Translations under genes and position numbers: made by a program
Assembly (NCBI RefSeq): GCF_010091945.1
Contig: NZ_WVIE01000008.1
Location: forward strand, 1 to 64,000
Direction: 5' to 3'
Length of the DNA stretch: 64,000 nucleotides
Source: Myxacorys almedinensis A
GTDB lineage: Bacteria; Cyanobacteriota; Cyanobacteriia; Leptolyngbyales; Leptolyngbyaceae
Notes under the pieces: model-generated
Told to the model about the DNA's origin: nothing
Database searches by the model: none
What the model saw: the letters and a program-made list of their open reading frames with translations, nothing else
Shown: positions 10,037 to 19,700 of the stretch, in pieces
Numbering within the stretch: position 1 is the first letter of the stretch
How the letters are laid out: every line of letters begins with the position of its first letter

Positions 10037-10352
10037 ATATCAGAGTGTGGCGTGGCAGCCTGAGGCTATCTTGGCTAGATGCTCTTTTTCAAAACCGCAG
10101 GCTTTGGCGTTCCTGTAACTGACAATTTTTTTGTCTGGCAAGTTTAGGTTTTTCACCCTGTATTCGGGCAGCTTGCGATCGCTAATCGTCATATTACTCA
10201 CTCTTGCTTTTAATGAGGGGTAGTTAGCGATCGTTACTGCAATATCGCTTTTTACGTGGTAATCCTCTATAGTACAAATATTCTATTTAGTATAGAAATC
10301 CTACTATAGAAGTTTGGAAAACGCAATAGAGCAACCGTCTAATGTTGAAGCC
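10037..10352 (+). promoter_or_regulatory. MidA-gene upstream region with nested inverted repeats
   Basis: Most of this spacer is featureless. Just before the methyltransferase gene, CTATAGTA (10267-10274) pairs with TACTATAG (10302-10309), and inside that pair TTCTAT (10281-10286) pairs with ATAGAA (10292-10297). The TATAGAA and TACTAT copies also resemble -10 boxes. The nesting suggests an operator over the promoter, or a hairpin at the start of the leader. Confidence 0.45.
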
Positions 10353-11570
10353 ATGAACCAATCACAGGGAACTCATGCAAATTATCCGCCAAACCAGAAG
10401 AATTTACCCTTAATCCGTGCTCTCAGGCAGCATATCGAGTCGCTTAGCCAGCCGCGTATTTCATTTACTGAGTTTATGGATTGGGTGTTGTACCATCACC
10501 AATATGGATATTACACACAATGGCGGCAAAAGATTGGGGCGAAAGGTGATTTTTTCACCTCGCCCCATTTGGCGTCTGACTTTGGTGAACTCGTTGGCAA
10601 GCAACTTGCTCAGATGTGGCAACTGCTAGAAAAGCCAGTGCCGTTTACAGTCGTTGAGATGGGAGCCGGGCAAGGGTTGCTAGCAGACGATGTTTTAACT
10701 TATTTACAGCATCACACGCCAGAATGCTACGCTTCGCTCCAGTATCAAATTGTTGAGAAAGCAGAAGCGCACGTAGCAGAGCAGCGATCGCGCCTCCGCC
10801 GGTGGATCGCATCAGGCGTATCGATCGAATGGTGCGCCCTCGACGCTATTCCGTTGCACTCGGTCAGAGGCTGTTTTCTCTCGAATGAACTGATTGATGC
10901 GTTTCCGGTTCACTTAGTAACTGTGCAAGATCATCAATTAAAAGAGATTTATGTCACAACCGAAGGCGACACGTTCACAGAAGTTACTGATGATTGCTCC
11001 CATCCTGACTTAATGAACTATTTTGACTTTACCGGAGTCAATGTTTTGGGTTATGAAACAGGGTATCGAACAGAGGTCAATTTAGCTGCCCTAGAGTGGA
11101 TGCAAACTGTGGCTGACCGGCTAGAGCGGGGCTACGTGTTAACGATCGACTACGGATATTCAGCAGAGCGATATTATAGCTGGGCGCGATCGCAAGGAAC
11201 CCTGCAATGCTACTATCAGCACCGCCATCACAACAATCCCTACATTCATATTGGCGAACAAGACATGACGGCTCACGTTAATTTCACCGCGTTACAACGC
11301 CAGGGCGAATCTGCCGGGCTAGAAACCTTGGGATTTACCCAGCAAGGCTTGTTTCTCATGGCACTGGGGCTAGGCGATCGCTTAACCGCTCTCACTCAAA
11401 CCGAAACCACCCATCCTCAAGAGTTGCACGAGCGATTGAGCCGCAGAGAGGCGTTACATCAACTCATCAACCCGATGGGGTTGGGTGGGTTTAGGGTTTT
11501 GGTTCAGGGGAAAGGCTTGGTCAAGCAAAACCAACAGCCTTGCTTGACCGGGCTAAAAACGATGCTCTAA
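10353..11570 (+). CDS. MidA/NDUFAF7-type SAM-dependent methyltransferase (DUF185)
   Basis: The 405-residue protein starts at ATG 10353 (MNQSQGTHANYPPN); a TTG at 10314 is also in frame. The family signature is clear: ISFTEFMDWVLYHHQYGYY, KGDFFTSPHLASDFGELVG, the SAM loop VVEMGAGQGLLADDVL and SNELIDAFPVHLV. The human member NDUFAF7 dimethylates an arginine of complex I subunit NDUFS2, the homologue of NdhH. Here the gene lies 1.5 kb downstream of ndhH, in the same direction and separated by one small gene. A role in NDH-1 assembly is therefore plausible but inferred. It is cytoplasmic, with no membrane segments. Confidence 0.85.
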   Translation: MNQSQGTHANYPPNQKNLPLIRALRQHIESLSQPRISFTEFMDWVLYHHQYGYYTQWRQKIGAKGDFFTSPHLASDFGELVGKQLAQMWQLLEKPVPFTVVEMGAGQGLLADDVLTYLQHHTPECYASLQYQIVEKAEAHVAEQRSRLRRWIASGVSIEWCALDAIPLHSVRGCFLSNELIDAFPVHLVTVQDHQLKEIYVTTEGDTFTEVTDDCSHPDLMNYFDFTGVNVLGYETGYRTEVNLAALEWMQTVADRLERGYVLTIDYGYSAERYYSWARSQGTLQCYYQHRHHNNPYIHIGEQDMTAHVNFTALQRQGESAGLETLGFTQQGLFLMALGLGDRLTALTQTETTHPQELHERLSRREALHQLINPMGLGGFRVLVQGKGLVKQNQQPCLTGLKTML

Positions 11571-11603
11571 GAACGCCGGGTACATCGCCCCTACGAGCAT
11601 CGG

Positions 11604-12770
11604 CTAGTTTTCCATCGCAGTTCTGCGGCGAGTGTCAAGCACTTCTAGCTTAACGGGAGCCACACCAGACTGGATTAAACCCAGAATTCGAGCGGCTCCA
11701 GCAGAGAGGTCAATAACGCGACCGCCCGAAAAAGGGCCGCGATCGTTGATCCGCACCACAACCGACTTCCCATTGTCTAAATTAGTCACCTGAACCTTGG
11801 TGCCGAACGGCAGCGACTTGTGGGCAGCCGTCATCGCATTCTGGTTAAACACCTCCCCACTAGCGCTTCGATTGCCATCAAACCCAGGTCCATACCACGA
11901 CGCCATGCCATTAATGGTCAGTCTGATAGGTCCAAAGGAGACTTGCTGTGCATTACGTGGCGCGGGTTTACCGATCACCTTTGGCAGCGGAGCCGCGTCC
12001 CCCATCAGCCGCCGGAGCCGATTTGTCACTTGGAGGGCATCCTGCTCAGGATTTTTCGTCGTGTCGGGCAAAATCGTTGCTGAATCGACGGCAATAATCG
12101 TGATCTTATCTGCTTCGATCACATACTGACCTGGTTCTCTGGCATCCCTTGGCTTCACTTGATTGGGTTTCCAACTGACCGTGATCGAATCGGCCTTTAC
12201 GCCTTGGCGATGGAGTTGGTTGAGTTTGGCGGCAATTGCGGTAGCTCTAGCAATTGGGTCACCTGAATTTTCAAAATCTTGACGCTGCTCGGATGGGGTT
12301 CCTACCGGGTTAGTTACAGAACCAGACTTGAGCTTGGCGGGTTGAATATCGTCAGTTTGCACCTCTCCCATTTTGATGTCACTAGAGGTTGATCGCTGTG
12401 GACCGACGAACGTAAGGACTGGAATGTTTTTAACGTAAACGGTGGCGGCTTTGCGCCCTGTGAGATCGTGAGATTGAATTTTAGCGATGGAATCCTCGGC
12501 TTGAGAAGCGGGGGTTTGCTGTTCTCCAACTTTCACCACATCAAGGCTCTGGGCTTGAGCAATCTGAGGTTGAGTTGAGGGTTGTTGGCTACCCATCTTC
12601 GCCGAGTTGCCTATTCGAGGGTCGGGAGGAAGGGGGCGCAGGGCTGAAGGTTCAGCTTTGGTTTCTTGGCTTTCTGTCGATGTGGTCTCCGCATTACTGC
12701 TGGAGGTTGCACTCATGACTGCCATCAGCAGCAATGTCGCAGTCAGACCGCTTATCAGTGTTTTATTCAT
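11604..12770 (-). CDS. rlpA: RlpA-like septal lytic transglycosylase / DPBB protein
   Basis: The 388-residue protein starts at ATG 12770, preceded by AAAAGGGAT as ribosome binding site; a start 6 codons upstream is less likely. An N-terminal signal peptide ([22 protein letters not shown]) is followed by a long Pro/Ser/Gln-rich spacer. The C-terminal 100 residues are a double-psi beta-barrel: [37 protein letters not shown] and [13 protein letters not shown]. RlpA cleaves glycan strands lacking stem peptides in the cell wall, often at septa. It is probably exported to the periplasm or outer membrane. The ordinary SPOR domain is not visible. It is convergent with the MidA-type gene and divergent from purM. 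Confidence 0.88.
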   Translation of the reverse strand: MNKTLISGLTATLLLMAVMSATSSSNAETTSTESQETKAEPSALRPLPPDPRIGNSAKMGSQQPSTQPQIAQAQSLDVVKVGEQQTPASQAEDSIAKIQSHDLTGRKAATVYVKNIPVLTFVGPQRSTSSDIKMGEVQTDDIQPAKLKSGSVTNPVGTPSEQRQDFENSGDPIARATAIAAKLNQLHRQGVKADSITVSWKPNQVKPRDAREPGQYVIEADKITIIAVDSATILPDTTKNPEQDALQVTNRLRRLMGDAAPLPKVIGKPAPRNAQQVSFGPIRLTINGMASWYGPGFDGNRSASGEVFNQNAMTAAHKSLPFGTKVQVTNLDNGKSVVVRINDRGPFSGGRVIDLSAGAARILGLIQSGVAPVKLEVLDTRRRTAMEN

Positions 12771-13043
12771 ATCCCTTTTGAGAGTCACTTCACACCAGAG
12801 TTTGAAGGTTGTACTCGATTGGACTTAGCGATCGCCGCTTGCCAACCTTGTGCCCACAAACTCGTACTCGTTTCGTGTTCACTCCTGGTTACAGAACTGC
12901 AACAGACTAACATGAAGTTTTTACCCAGGGGATCAGGGTGCTTGCTGTGCGCCATGAAACTTTATACTTCCTTTAAAAAGCGGACATTCTGTAAAATTCA
13001 GCTATAGAAAGCGATCGCGCCATTTTTTCCTGAAATTTATATT

Positions 13044-13095
13044 CTTTACTTCATATTAACTTTACATTAACTTCACACTCATTGTGGGTTATGCT
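13044..13095 (+). promoter_or_regulatory. Candidate Pho box and -10 upstream of purM
   Basis: Three 8-mers stand exactly 11 bp apart: CTTTACTT (13044), ATTAACTT (13055) and ATTAACTT (13066). This fits the cyanobacterial SphR/PhoB box, described as direct 8-mers of the type PyTTAAPyPy(T/A) separated by 3 bp. A -10-like TATGCT follows at 13090-13095, at a distance suitable for an activator that replaces the -35. The purM start is at 13125. Confidence 0.5.
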
Positions 13096-13124
13096 GAAAT
13101 CTTGCATTTCTGTCATCACTACTC

Positions 13125-14156
13125 ATGGATTATCGCGACGCTGGAGTTGATGTTGAGGCAGGGCGAGCCTTTGTCGATCGCATCAGCACGATGGTGAAAC
13201 GCACGTATCGCCCAGAAGTGTTGGGCGGGATTGGTGGCTTTAGCGGCTTATTTCAACTCCCGAAGGGATATCAGGAACCGGTCTTGGTCTCTGGTACCGA
13301 CGGGGTTGGAACGAAGCTAACGCTGGCGCACAGGTTAAAATGCCATGACACGGTGGGGATCGACCTCGTGGCAATGTGTGCCAATGACGTATTGACCTGT
13401 GGTGCAGAACCGCTTTTCTTCTTGGATTATGTGGCGACCGGGCATTTAGACCCAGCGCAACTCGCGCAGGTTGTAGAAGGAATTGTCCAGGGCTGCGAGC
13501 TAGCGGGCTGTGCATTGCTGGGCGGCGAAACCGCAGAAATGCCAGGGTTTTATCAAGCCGATGAGTATGATTTAGCGGGATTTGCGGTGGGAATTGTTGA
13601 AAAAAGCCAAATTTTGGATCGATCGCAGGTGCAAATTGGGGATGTGGCGATCGCGCTTCCTAGTACGGGGGTGCACAGCAATGGCTTTAGTTTGGTGCGA
13701 AAAATTATCCGCGATCGCAGCTATGCATGGAGCGATCGCCCAGACGTTTTGGGTGGCAAAACCCTCGGCGAGGAGTTGCTTACCCCTACGCAAATTTATG
13801 TCAAACCGGTGTTGGCGGCTCTCAAGCGCGGCATTCCGATTCATGGCATGGCGCACATCACTGGAGGCGGATTGCCAGAAAACTTGCCGCGTTGTCTACA
13901 GCCCGATCAGAGTGTTGACATCGATCTGTTTGGCTGGGAAATCTTGCCAATTTTTCACTGGCTGGCAGCCGAAGGCAACGTGCAGCCCCAGGCGATGTTT
14001 CACACCTTTAATATGGGAGTAGGATTTGTTGTGATCGTTCCGTCTGATCACGAAGAGAGCATCCTACGATTTTTCAGGGATGAGCAGGGCATCAAGGCAT
14101 CTGCGATCGGAAAAGTTGTGGCGGGTGATGGTCAACTGCTCGGCATCCCAACCTAG
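13125..14156 (+). CDS. purM: Phosphoribosylformylglycinamidine cyclo-ligase (AIR synthetase)
   Basis: The 343 residues match full-length Pur[68 protein letters not shown] and [15 protein letters not shown]. The enzyme closes FGAM to aminoimidazole ribonucleotide with ATP in purine biosynthesis, in the cytoplasm. No other pur gene is near, which is normal for dispersed cyanobacterial pathways. It is followed by rsmA after 19 bp and probably co-transcribed with it. The upstream region carries a possible Pho box. Confidence 0.97.
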   Translation: MDYRDAGVDVEAGRAFVDRISTMVKRTYRPEVLGGIGGFSGLFQLPKGYQEPVLVSGTDGVGTKLTLAHRLKCHDTVGIDLVAMCANDVLTCGAEPLFFLDYVATGHLDPAQLAQVVEGIVQGCELAGCALLGGETAEMPGFYQADEYDLAGFAVGIVEKSQILDRSQVQIGDVAIALPSTGVHSNGFSLVRKIIRDRSYAWSDRPDVLGGKTLGEELLTPTQIYVKPVLAALKRGIPIHGMAHITGGGLPENLPRCLQPDQSVDIDLFGWEILPIFHWLAAEGNVQPQAMFHTFNMGVGFVVIVPSDHEESILRFFRDEQGIKASAIGKVVAGDGQLLGIPT

Positions 14157-14175
14157 AATTCTTTAAACAAAAGCC

Positions 14176-15003
14176 GTGCCAAAAGCGAGAAAACAATTTG
14201 GGCAACATTGGCTCAAGAGCGAAAAAGCCTTGGGTAAAATTGTCAGTGCGGCAGAATTAAATGAGCGCGATCGCGTCTTAGAAATTGGACCAGGAACCGG
14301 CATTTTAACGCGCCAATTGTTTCAGCAGGCAGAAGCAGTTGTAGGCGTTGAACTCGATCGCGATCTATGTCCCATTTTGATGCAGAAATTTGGCAAGATC
14401 GACAACTTTTTGCTGCTACAAGGCGATTTTTTAGCCCTCGATATGGACTCGCTATTGGAACCATTTCCAGGGTTTCAAAATCCGAACAAGGTTGTCGCTA
14501 ACATTCCTTACAATATTACTGGTCCAATTCTAGAAAGGCTGTTAGGAACGATCTCAAATCCAAATCCCAAACCATTTGAATCGATTGTACTACTCGTCCA
14601 AAAAGAGGTTGCCCTACGGATTTGCGCTCCTGCTCACTCCACTCACTTTGCAGCATTGTCCGTACGAGTTCAATATTTAGCTAATGCCGAGTTTATTTGT
14701 GATGTTGTTGCCAAAGCTTTTCAGCCTCCACCCAAAGTAGATTCGGCTCTGATTCGGTTACGTCCTCGCCAGATTGCGATTCCTCCTAGCAGCCCACGGC
14801 AGATGGAACGCTTGATTCGCTCCGGGTTTTCTAGTCGGCGAAAAATGCTGCGAAATAATCTTAAGAGCCAGATTGAACCGGAGCAACTCGGTCAGGTTTT
14901 GGAAGAGTTGGGCATTCATCCAAACGTTCGGGCGGAGGATCTCAGCGTTGAAAACTGGGTGTCGCTTAGCGATCGCTTAGCGATCGATCCGGGTTCTGTC
15001 TGA
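14176..15003 (+). CDS. rsmA: 16S rRNA dimethyladenosine transferase RsmA (KsgA)
   Basis: The 275-residue protein starts with GTG at 14176. It has the RsmA signatures KARKQFGQHWLKSEK, the SAM motif LEIGPGTGILTRQLF, the catalytic loop VVANIPYNITGPI and FSSRRKMLRNNL. It dimethylates two adjacent adenines (A1518/A1519 in E. coli numbering) at the 3' end of 16S rRNA during small-subunit maturation. The catalytic motif is NIPY, a normal variant of NxPY. The 19-bp gap after purM indicates an operon. Confidence 0.96.
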   Translation: MPKARKQFGQHWLKSEKALGKIVSAAELNERDRVLEIGPGTGILTRQLFQQAEAVVGVELDRDLCPILMQKFGKIDNFLLLQGDFLALDMDSLLEPFPGFQNPNKVVANIPYNITGPILERLLGTISNPNPKPFESIVLLVQKEVALRICAPAHSTHFAALSVRVQYLANAEFICDVVAKAFQPPPKVDSALIRLRPRQIAIPPSSPRQMERLIRSGFSSRRKMLRNNLKSQIEPEQLGQVLEELGIHPNVRAEDLSVENWVSLSDRLAIDPGSV

Positions 15004-15159
15004 CGCAAACTGTTCTTATCCTCTAGCCATTCCTCTGGGTACGTTAGAGCAGTTTAAAAGACAGTTCAACATATTTGCCAATCGAGACGATTAGAATATT
15101 TCAGTTCTCGCAGATGGTTCGGGAACTCTACCAATAACCGTGTAGAGTCAGAAAAAACC

Positions 15160-16416
15160 ATGAGCGAGATTCAGCTAGAGCAATGCTACAAACTGCTTGG
15201 GCTAGAGCCAGGAGCCTCTGTTCAAGAAATCGATGCTGCCTATTCTAAAACGATGTTTGAGAAATTGCGGCAAGGCGCTAAACACGAAAAGCAACCTCTC
15301 AAACTAGCCTATGAAACACTGAGAAATTATACGCTGATGCAAGCGTGTGAAACGGCTCAAGACGACCCGACTTCTGCCCTACCGCGCAGCATTGCCGAGC
15401 ATCTGAATCAACAGTTTGGCGCTCAACAGGTGCACGTTCAAATCAAGCTGCACCAGGATGAGTTGCAAGTGTTGCTCAAAGCAAAGCAGCCTCCTAGCGT
15501 TGAGTTTGCAAAAGTGGTGTATCGCAGCTTGAGCACATTGGAACTACCAAACATCAAACTCGTCAACATTTACGGGATGCGAGGAAACCAGTCTATTGCG
15601 TGGAAACAGCAATTTCAGCTTTTTGAAACTTATTCACCAACAGATTCAGATCCCTATTCATTTGAGAATCGCAATATTAATACTTTAGCGTTTCCTGTAG
15701 CGCTCATTTTTGCCTGGATTACGAATGTAACTCCCTTAAAAATTTTATTTCGCTCGACTCATATTTGGATTCACGAAGTCGGACATGCAACCGTTGCATG
15801 GCTTGCCGGGCGGAAAGCAACTCCTCTGCCCTTTGGCTGGACAAATATTGAAGAGGCGCGATCGCTATTCGTCTACGGCGGCATTCTGGTTTTACTTGGG
15901 CTGTTGTTTTGGGCAGGCAAACGCGAAGGCAAACCTTGGCTTATGGGGTTAGCCATTGGCTTTGCTGCTTTGCAGTTCTACATGACATGGCTCATGCCGA
16001 CCGATGCCTACGAGATGTGGCTATCGTTTGGTGGCATTGGTGGCGAATTTTATCTCAGCACCCTGCTGATGGCTGGCTTTTACGTTCCCCTCCCCGATCG
16101 ATGGCGCTGGGATTTTTGGCGATACTTCGTCGTTCTTGGAGCCGCCAACACGCTCTGGTCTAGCTTTTTGCAATGGCACCAGATCAAAATCGGCAACGAT
16201 ACCATTCCCTGGGGAACGCTGTTTGGCGGCGGTGGAGATGCAGGCGGAGATATGAATCAGTTGAGTTTGGTTTACGGTTGGAGCGATCAGCAAATTATTA
16301 ATACTTATAGCCAGTTGGGGAACACCTGTCTGATCATCTTAATTGGCATTTATGGCATCATGCTGATTAAAGGAGATCCTGCCTTTTTGATTAAGCTACG
16401 CCAACGGTTTAGGTAG
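15160..16416 (+). CDS. J-like domain fused to a membrane HExxH putative metalloprotease
   Basis: The 418-residue protein has a soluble N-terminal third that begins like a J domain (CYKLLGLEPGASVQEIDAAYSK, then LAYETLRN) but lacks the HPD motif needed to stimulate Hsp70. From about residue 175 there are six or seven hydrophobic segments. HEVGH at 205-209 (IWIHEVGHATVAWLAG) is an HExxH zinc-peptidase motif at a membrane boundary, as in site-2-type proteases. A Gly/Asp-rich loop (GGGGDAGGDMNQ, about 356-367) could give a third ligand. The substrate is unknown. A non-catalytic membrane role cannot be excluded. It is separate from rsmA by 156 bp. Confidence 0.6.
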   Translation: MSEIQLEQCYKLLGLEPGASVQEIDAAYSKTMFEKLRQGAKHEKQPLKLAYETLRNYTLMQACETAQDDPTSALPRSIAEHLNQQFGAQQVHVQIKLHQDELQVLLKAKQPPSVEFAKVVYRSLSTLELPNIKLVNIYGMRGNQSIAWKQQFQLFETYSPTDSDPYSFENRNINTLAFPVALIFAWITNVTPLKILFRSTHIWIHEVGHATVAWLAGRKATPLPFGWTNIEEARSLFVYGGILVLLGLLFWAGKREGKPWLMGLAIGFAALQFYMTWLMPTDAYEMWLSFGGIGGEFYLSTLLMAGFYVPLPDRWRWDFWRYFVVLGAANTLWSSFLQWHQIKIGNDTIPWGTLFGGGGDAGGDMNQLSLVYGWSDQQIINTYSQLGNTCLIILIGIYGIMLIKGDPAFLIKLRQRFR

Positions 16417-16714
16417 AGCGGCATAGTTCTACAGCATGTTGTAGGCTTTTTCTAGTTTGACTTACCGCAAATCTAACCAGACTGTGAACAAAGCAATATC
16501 ATCCCGATGGGCTATTAAACGGTATTTTTCATAACAATAAATCATGGCATCTATTTTAAGTTGGAAATACGAGCAAGATCATCTCAGCCTAAAGTAGTAA
16601 AAATCATGAAACATGACTAAATGATTTCAGTAAAGCCAATCTCTGAATTTCATAAAACGAAATATTAGCAATACAATAGACAGTAAGAACAACGCTGCAT
16701 GTCGCAAACTTAAA
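16417..16714. other. Intergenic region before the hybrid kinase
   Basis: This AT-rich spacer of 298 bp must hold the promoter of the hybrid kinase gene. It contains short imperfect repeats of the kind ATCATG/CATGAC near 16605-16620 but no recognisable gene or RNA. Confidence 0.3.
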
Positions 16715-19700
16715 ATGCTAGACCACCTGAAAATTGGAACCAAAATTGGCGCAGGCTTTACCCTTGGCTTGGCGATCTTCGCCGCGATCGGGGGTATCGC
16801 CTACCGGGGAACCAATCACTTGATCGAAGCATCACGGTTGGAAAAGCACACCTACGAAGTGTTAGGAGAGCTTAAGAATGTTTTATCGCTCGTGCAAGAT
16901 GCCGAAACCGGACAGCGCGGCTACATTATCACCGGCGAAAAGCGATATCTTGAACCTTACGAAACCGCTAACAAGGCAGTCGGCGAGAAGCTTACAAACA
17001 TCCGACGGCTGACGCAAGACAATCCGGTGCAACAAGCCAGCCTAAATGCGCTAGAGCCTGCGATCGCAACTCGGCTCGGCATTTTGCGAGAAACCCTTGA
17101 GGTGCGGCAACGACAGGGGTTAGAAAGAGCTATTTCAGCGATTCGCAGCAATCGCGGCAAAAACGCGATGGATAACATTCGTCGGATGGTGGCAGCGATG
17201 GAAGATCGGGAGCGCCAGTTGCTAGAGCAACGCACCCTAGTCGCGCGCTCAGCCGCTCAAAATACCCTAAACAGCATTACCTACGGCATACCGATCTCCC
17301 TGGGTTTGCTCGTTTTGCTAGGCGCTCTGCTGGCTCGCAGCATTGCAAAACCTATTAAAAAAATCTCTGACCTCACCGAAATTGTTGCTGGAGGCGATCT
17401 CGATATCAATTTACCAAAAAGCGATCGTACCGATGAAGTTGGTATTTTGACGCGCAACTTCAACAAAATGGTGACCAACTTGCGCGAAACAACCCTGCGG
17501 AACCAAGAGCAAACCTGGCTCAAGTCCAACATTGCCGAATTGAGCCAACGGATGCAAGGGCAGCGGGAGTTTGAATCGGTCGCCCGGTCGCTTTTATCTC
17601 AGCTTGTGCCCTTGGTCAACGCCCAGCAAGGCGCATTTTATGTCGCCGAAACCCTCAATGCCAAACCGATTCTACACTTGCGCGGTAGCTATGCCTATCA
17701 AGAGCGCAAACATCTGGGTCATCAGTTTCAGCTAGGTGAGGGTTTGGTTGGGCAGTGTGCTCTAGAAAAGCAACGCATCTTGTTGACTGAAGTTCCCAGT
17801 GATTATATTCGCATTGGCTCTGGGTTGGGTGAGGCGACGCCGCTCAACATTGTGGTGCTGCCGATCGTGTTTGAGCAGCAGGTGCTGGCGGTGCTAGAGT
17901 TGGCATCTTTTCAACGATTTACCAACGTTCATCTTCGTTTGCTCGATCAAGTCAGTGAAACAATTGGGGCGGTGCTGGTTGCGATCGCAGCGTCGTTGCG
18001 CCAGCAGGAACTGTTAGAAGAGTCTCAGACACTGGCAGAAGAACTGCAAGCTCAGCAAGAAGAGTTAGAAGAAAGCAACGAGCAGCTACATGCTCAAGCT
18101 AAAGCGCTACAGATATCTGAACAACTGCTGCGGCAGCAACGAGAAGAATTGAAGCAATCCAACGATGAACTACAGCAACTCAACGAAGAATTAGAAGAAA
18201 AAGCCGAATCGTTGGAAGCACAAAAACGCAAAGTAGAACTCAAAAATGATGAGATTGAGCAAGCACGAACATCGCTCCAAGAAAAAGCTGAGCAACTCGC
18301 GCTTTCCTCTAAATATAAATCAGAGTTTCTAGCCAACATGTCCCATGAGTTGCGGACACCCTTAAACAGTTTGCTGATTTTGGCACGGCTATTGTCGGAC
18401 AATACAGAAGGTACTTTAACCGATAAACAAGTCGAATACAGTAAGACCATTCATTCCTCTGGAAACGATCTGTTAATCCTAATCAACGATATTCTTGACC
18501 TGGCAAAAATTGAATCGGGAACTCTATCAATCGACATTGAGACGGTTTCTTTCACCGAGCTACGAGGCAGCCTAGAGCGAGCGTTTCGGCAAATTGCCAA
18601 TGAAAAAGGCGTGTCATTTGCCATTACTCTAGACGACTCGTTGCCTGATGCGATCGCAACGGATAGCAAGCGATTGCAGCAGGTGTTGAAAAATTTGTTG
18701 TCCAATGCGTTTAAGTTTACTGATCACGGTCATGTCACATTGCGAATCAGCAGTACTCAACGATCGACCGAGCAAAGCTCTGACATGGGTAATGCAACGA
18801 TTTCGTTTGCCGTTAGCGATACTGGGATTGGAATTGCGGCTGACAAACAAAAGATCGTGTTTGAAGCCTTTCAACAGGCAGATGGCACAACTAGCCGCCG
18901 CTATGGCGGCACCGGACTTGGCTTGTCGATCAGTCGCGAAATTGCCTACTTGCTCGGTGGAGAGCTTCGACTGGTGAGCCAGCCAGGGCAAGGGAGCACC
19001 TTTACGCTGTCTCTACCGCAGCTTTATCGCGGTGGTGAAGTGTCCCATCCTTCTGCTGAAGGGCAGTCTCCTAGGGCGCTTCCCAGCGAGCCGATCTCGT
19101 CGGGTTATCTGATCCGTCGAGAAACGCCGAGTAACCGTTCTGATGCCTCTGAGCCAATGTCTCAAACCGTGCAACGACCCTACAGCCCAGATATTGCTGA
19201 CGATCGCGGCGCAATTCAACCGGGCGATCGCACGTTGCTGATTATCGAAGATGACGTCAAATTTGCCAAAATTCTTCTAGAGATGGCAAGAGAGCAAGGC
19301 TTTAAGGGGTTGGTTGCGCTGCGAAGCCAGACCGGATTAGCCCTCGCTCAGCAATTTCAACCGCATGCAATCATGTTAGACATTCACCTGCCCGATGGCG
19401 ATGGGTGGATGGTGCTAGATCGGCTGAAGCGCGATCCCAACAGCCGTCACATTCCAATTCATATTCTGTCTAGCGATGATCAGCGTCAGCGGGGGTTACA
19501 ATCTGGTGCGATCGCATATCTTGTCAAGCCAATTTCACCAGAAGCACTATCGCAAGTGTTAATAGATATCAAACACTTTATCGAACGCCAGGTCAGAAAT
19601 TTGCTTATCGTTGAAGATGATCCAGTGCAAGCGCAAAGTATTGTTGAATTGATTGGCAATGGAGATGTCAAGAGCATCACTGTCTATACAGGAGCAGAAG

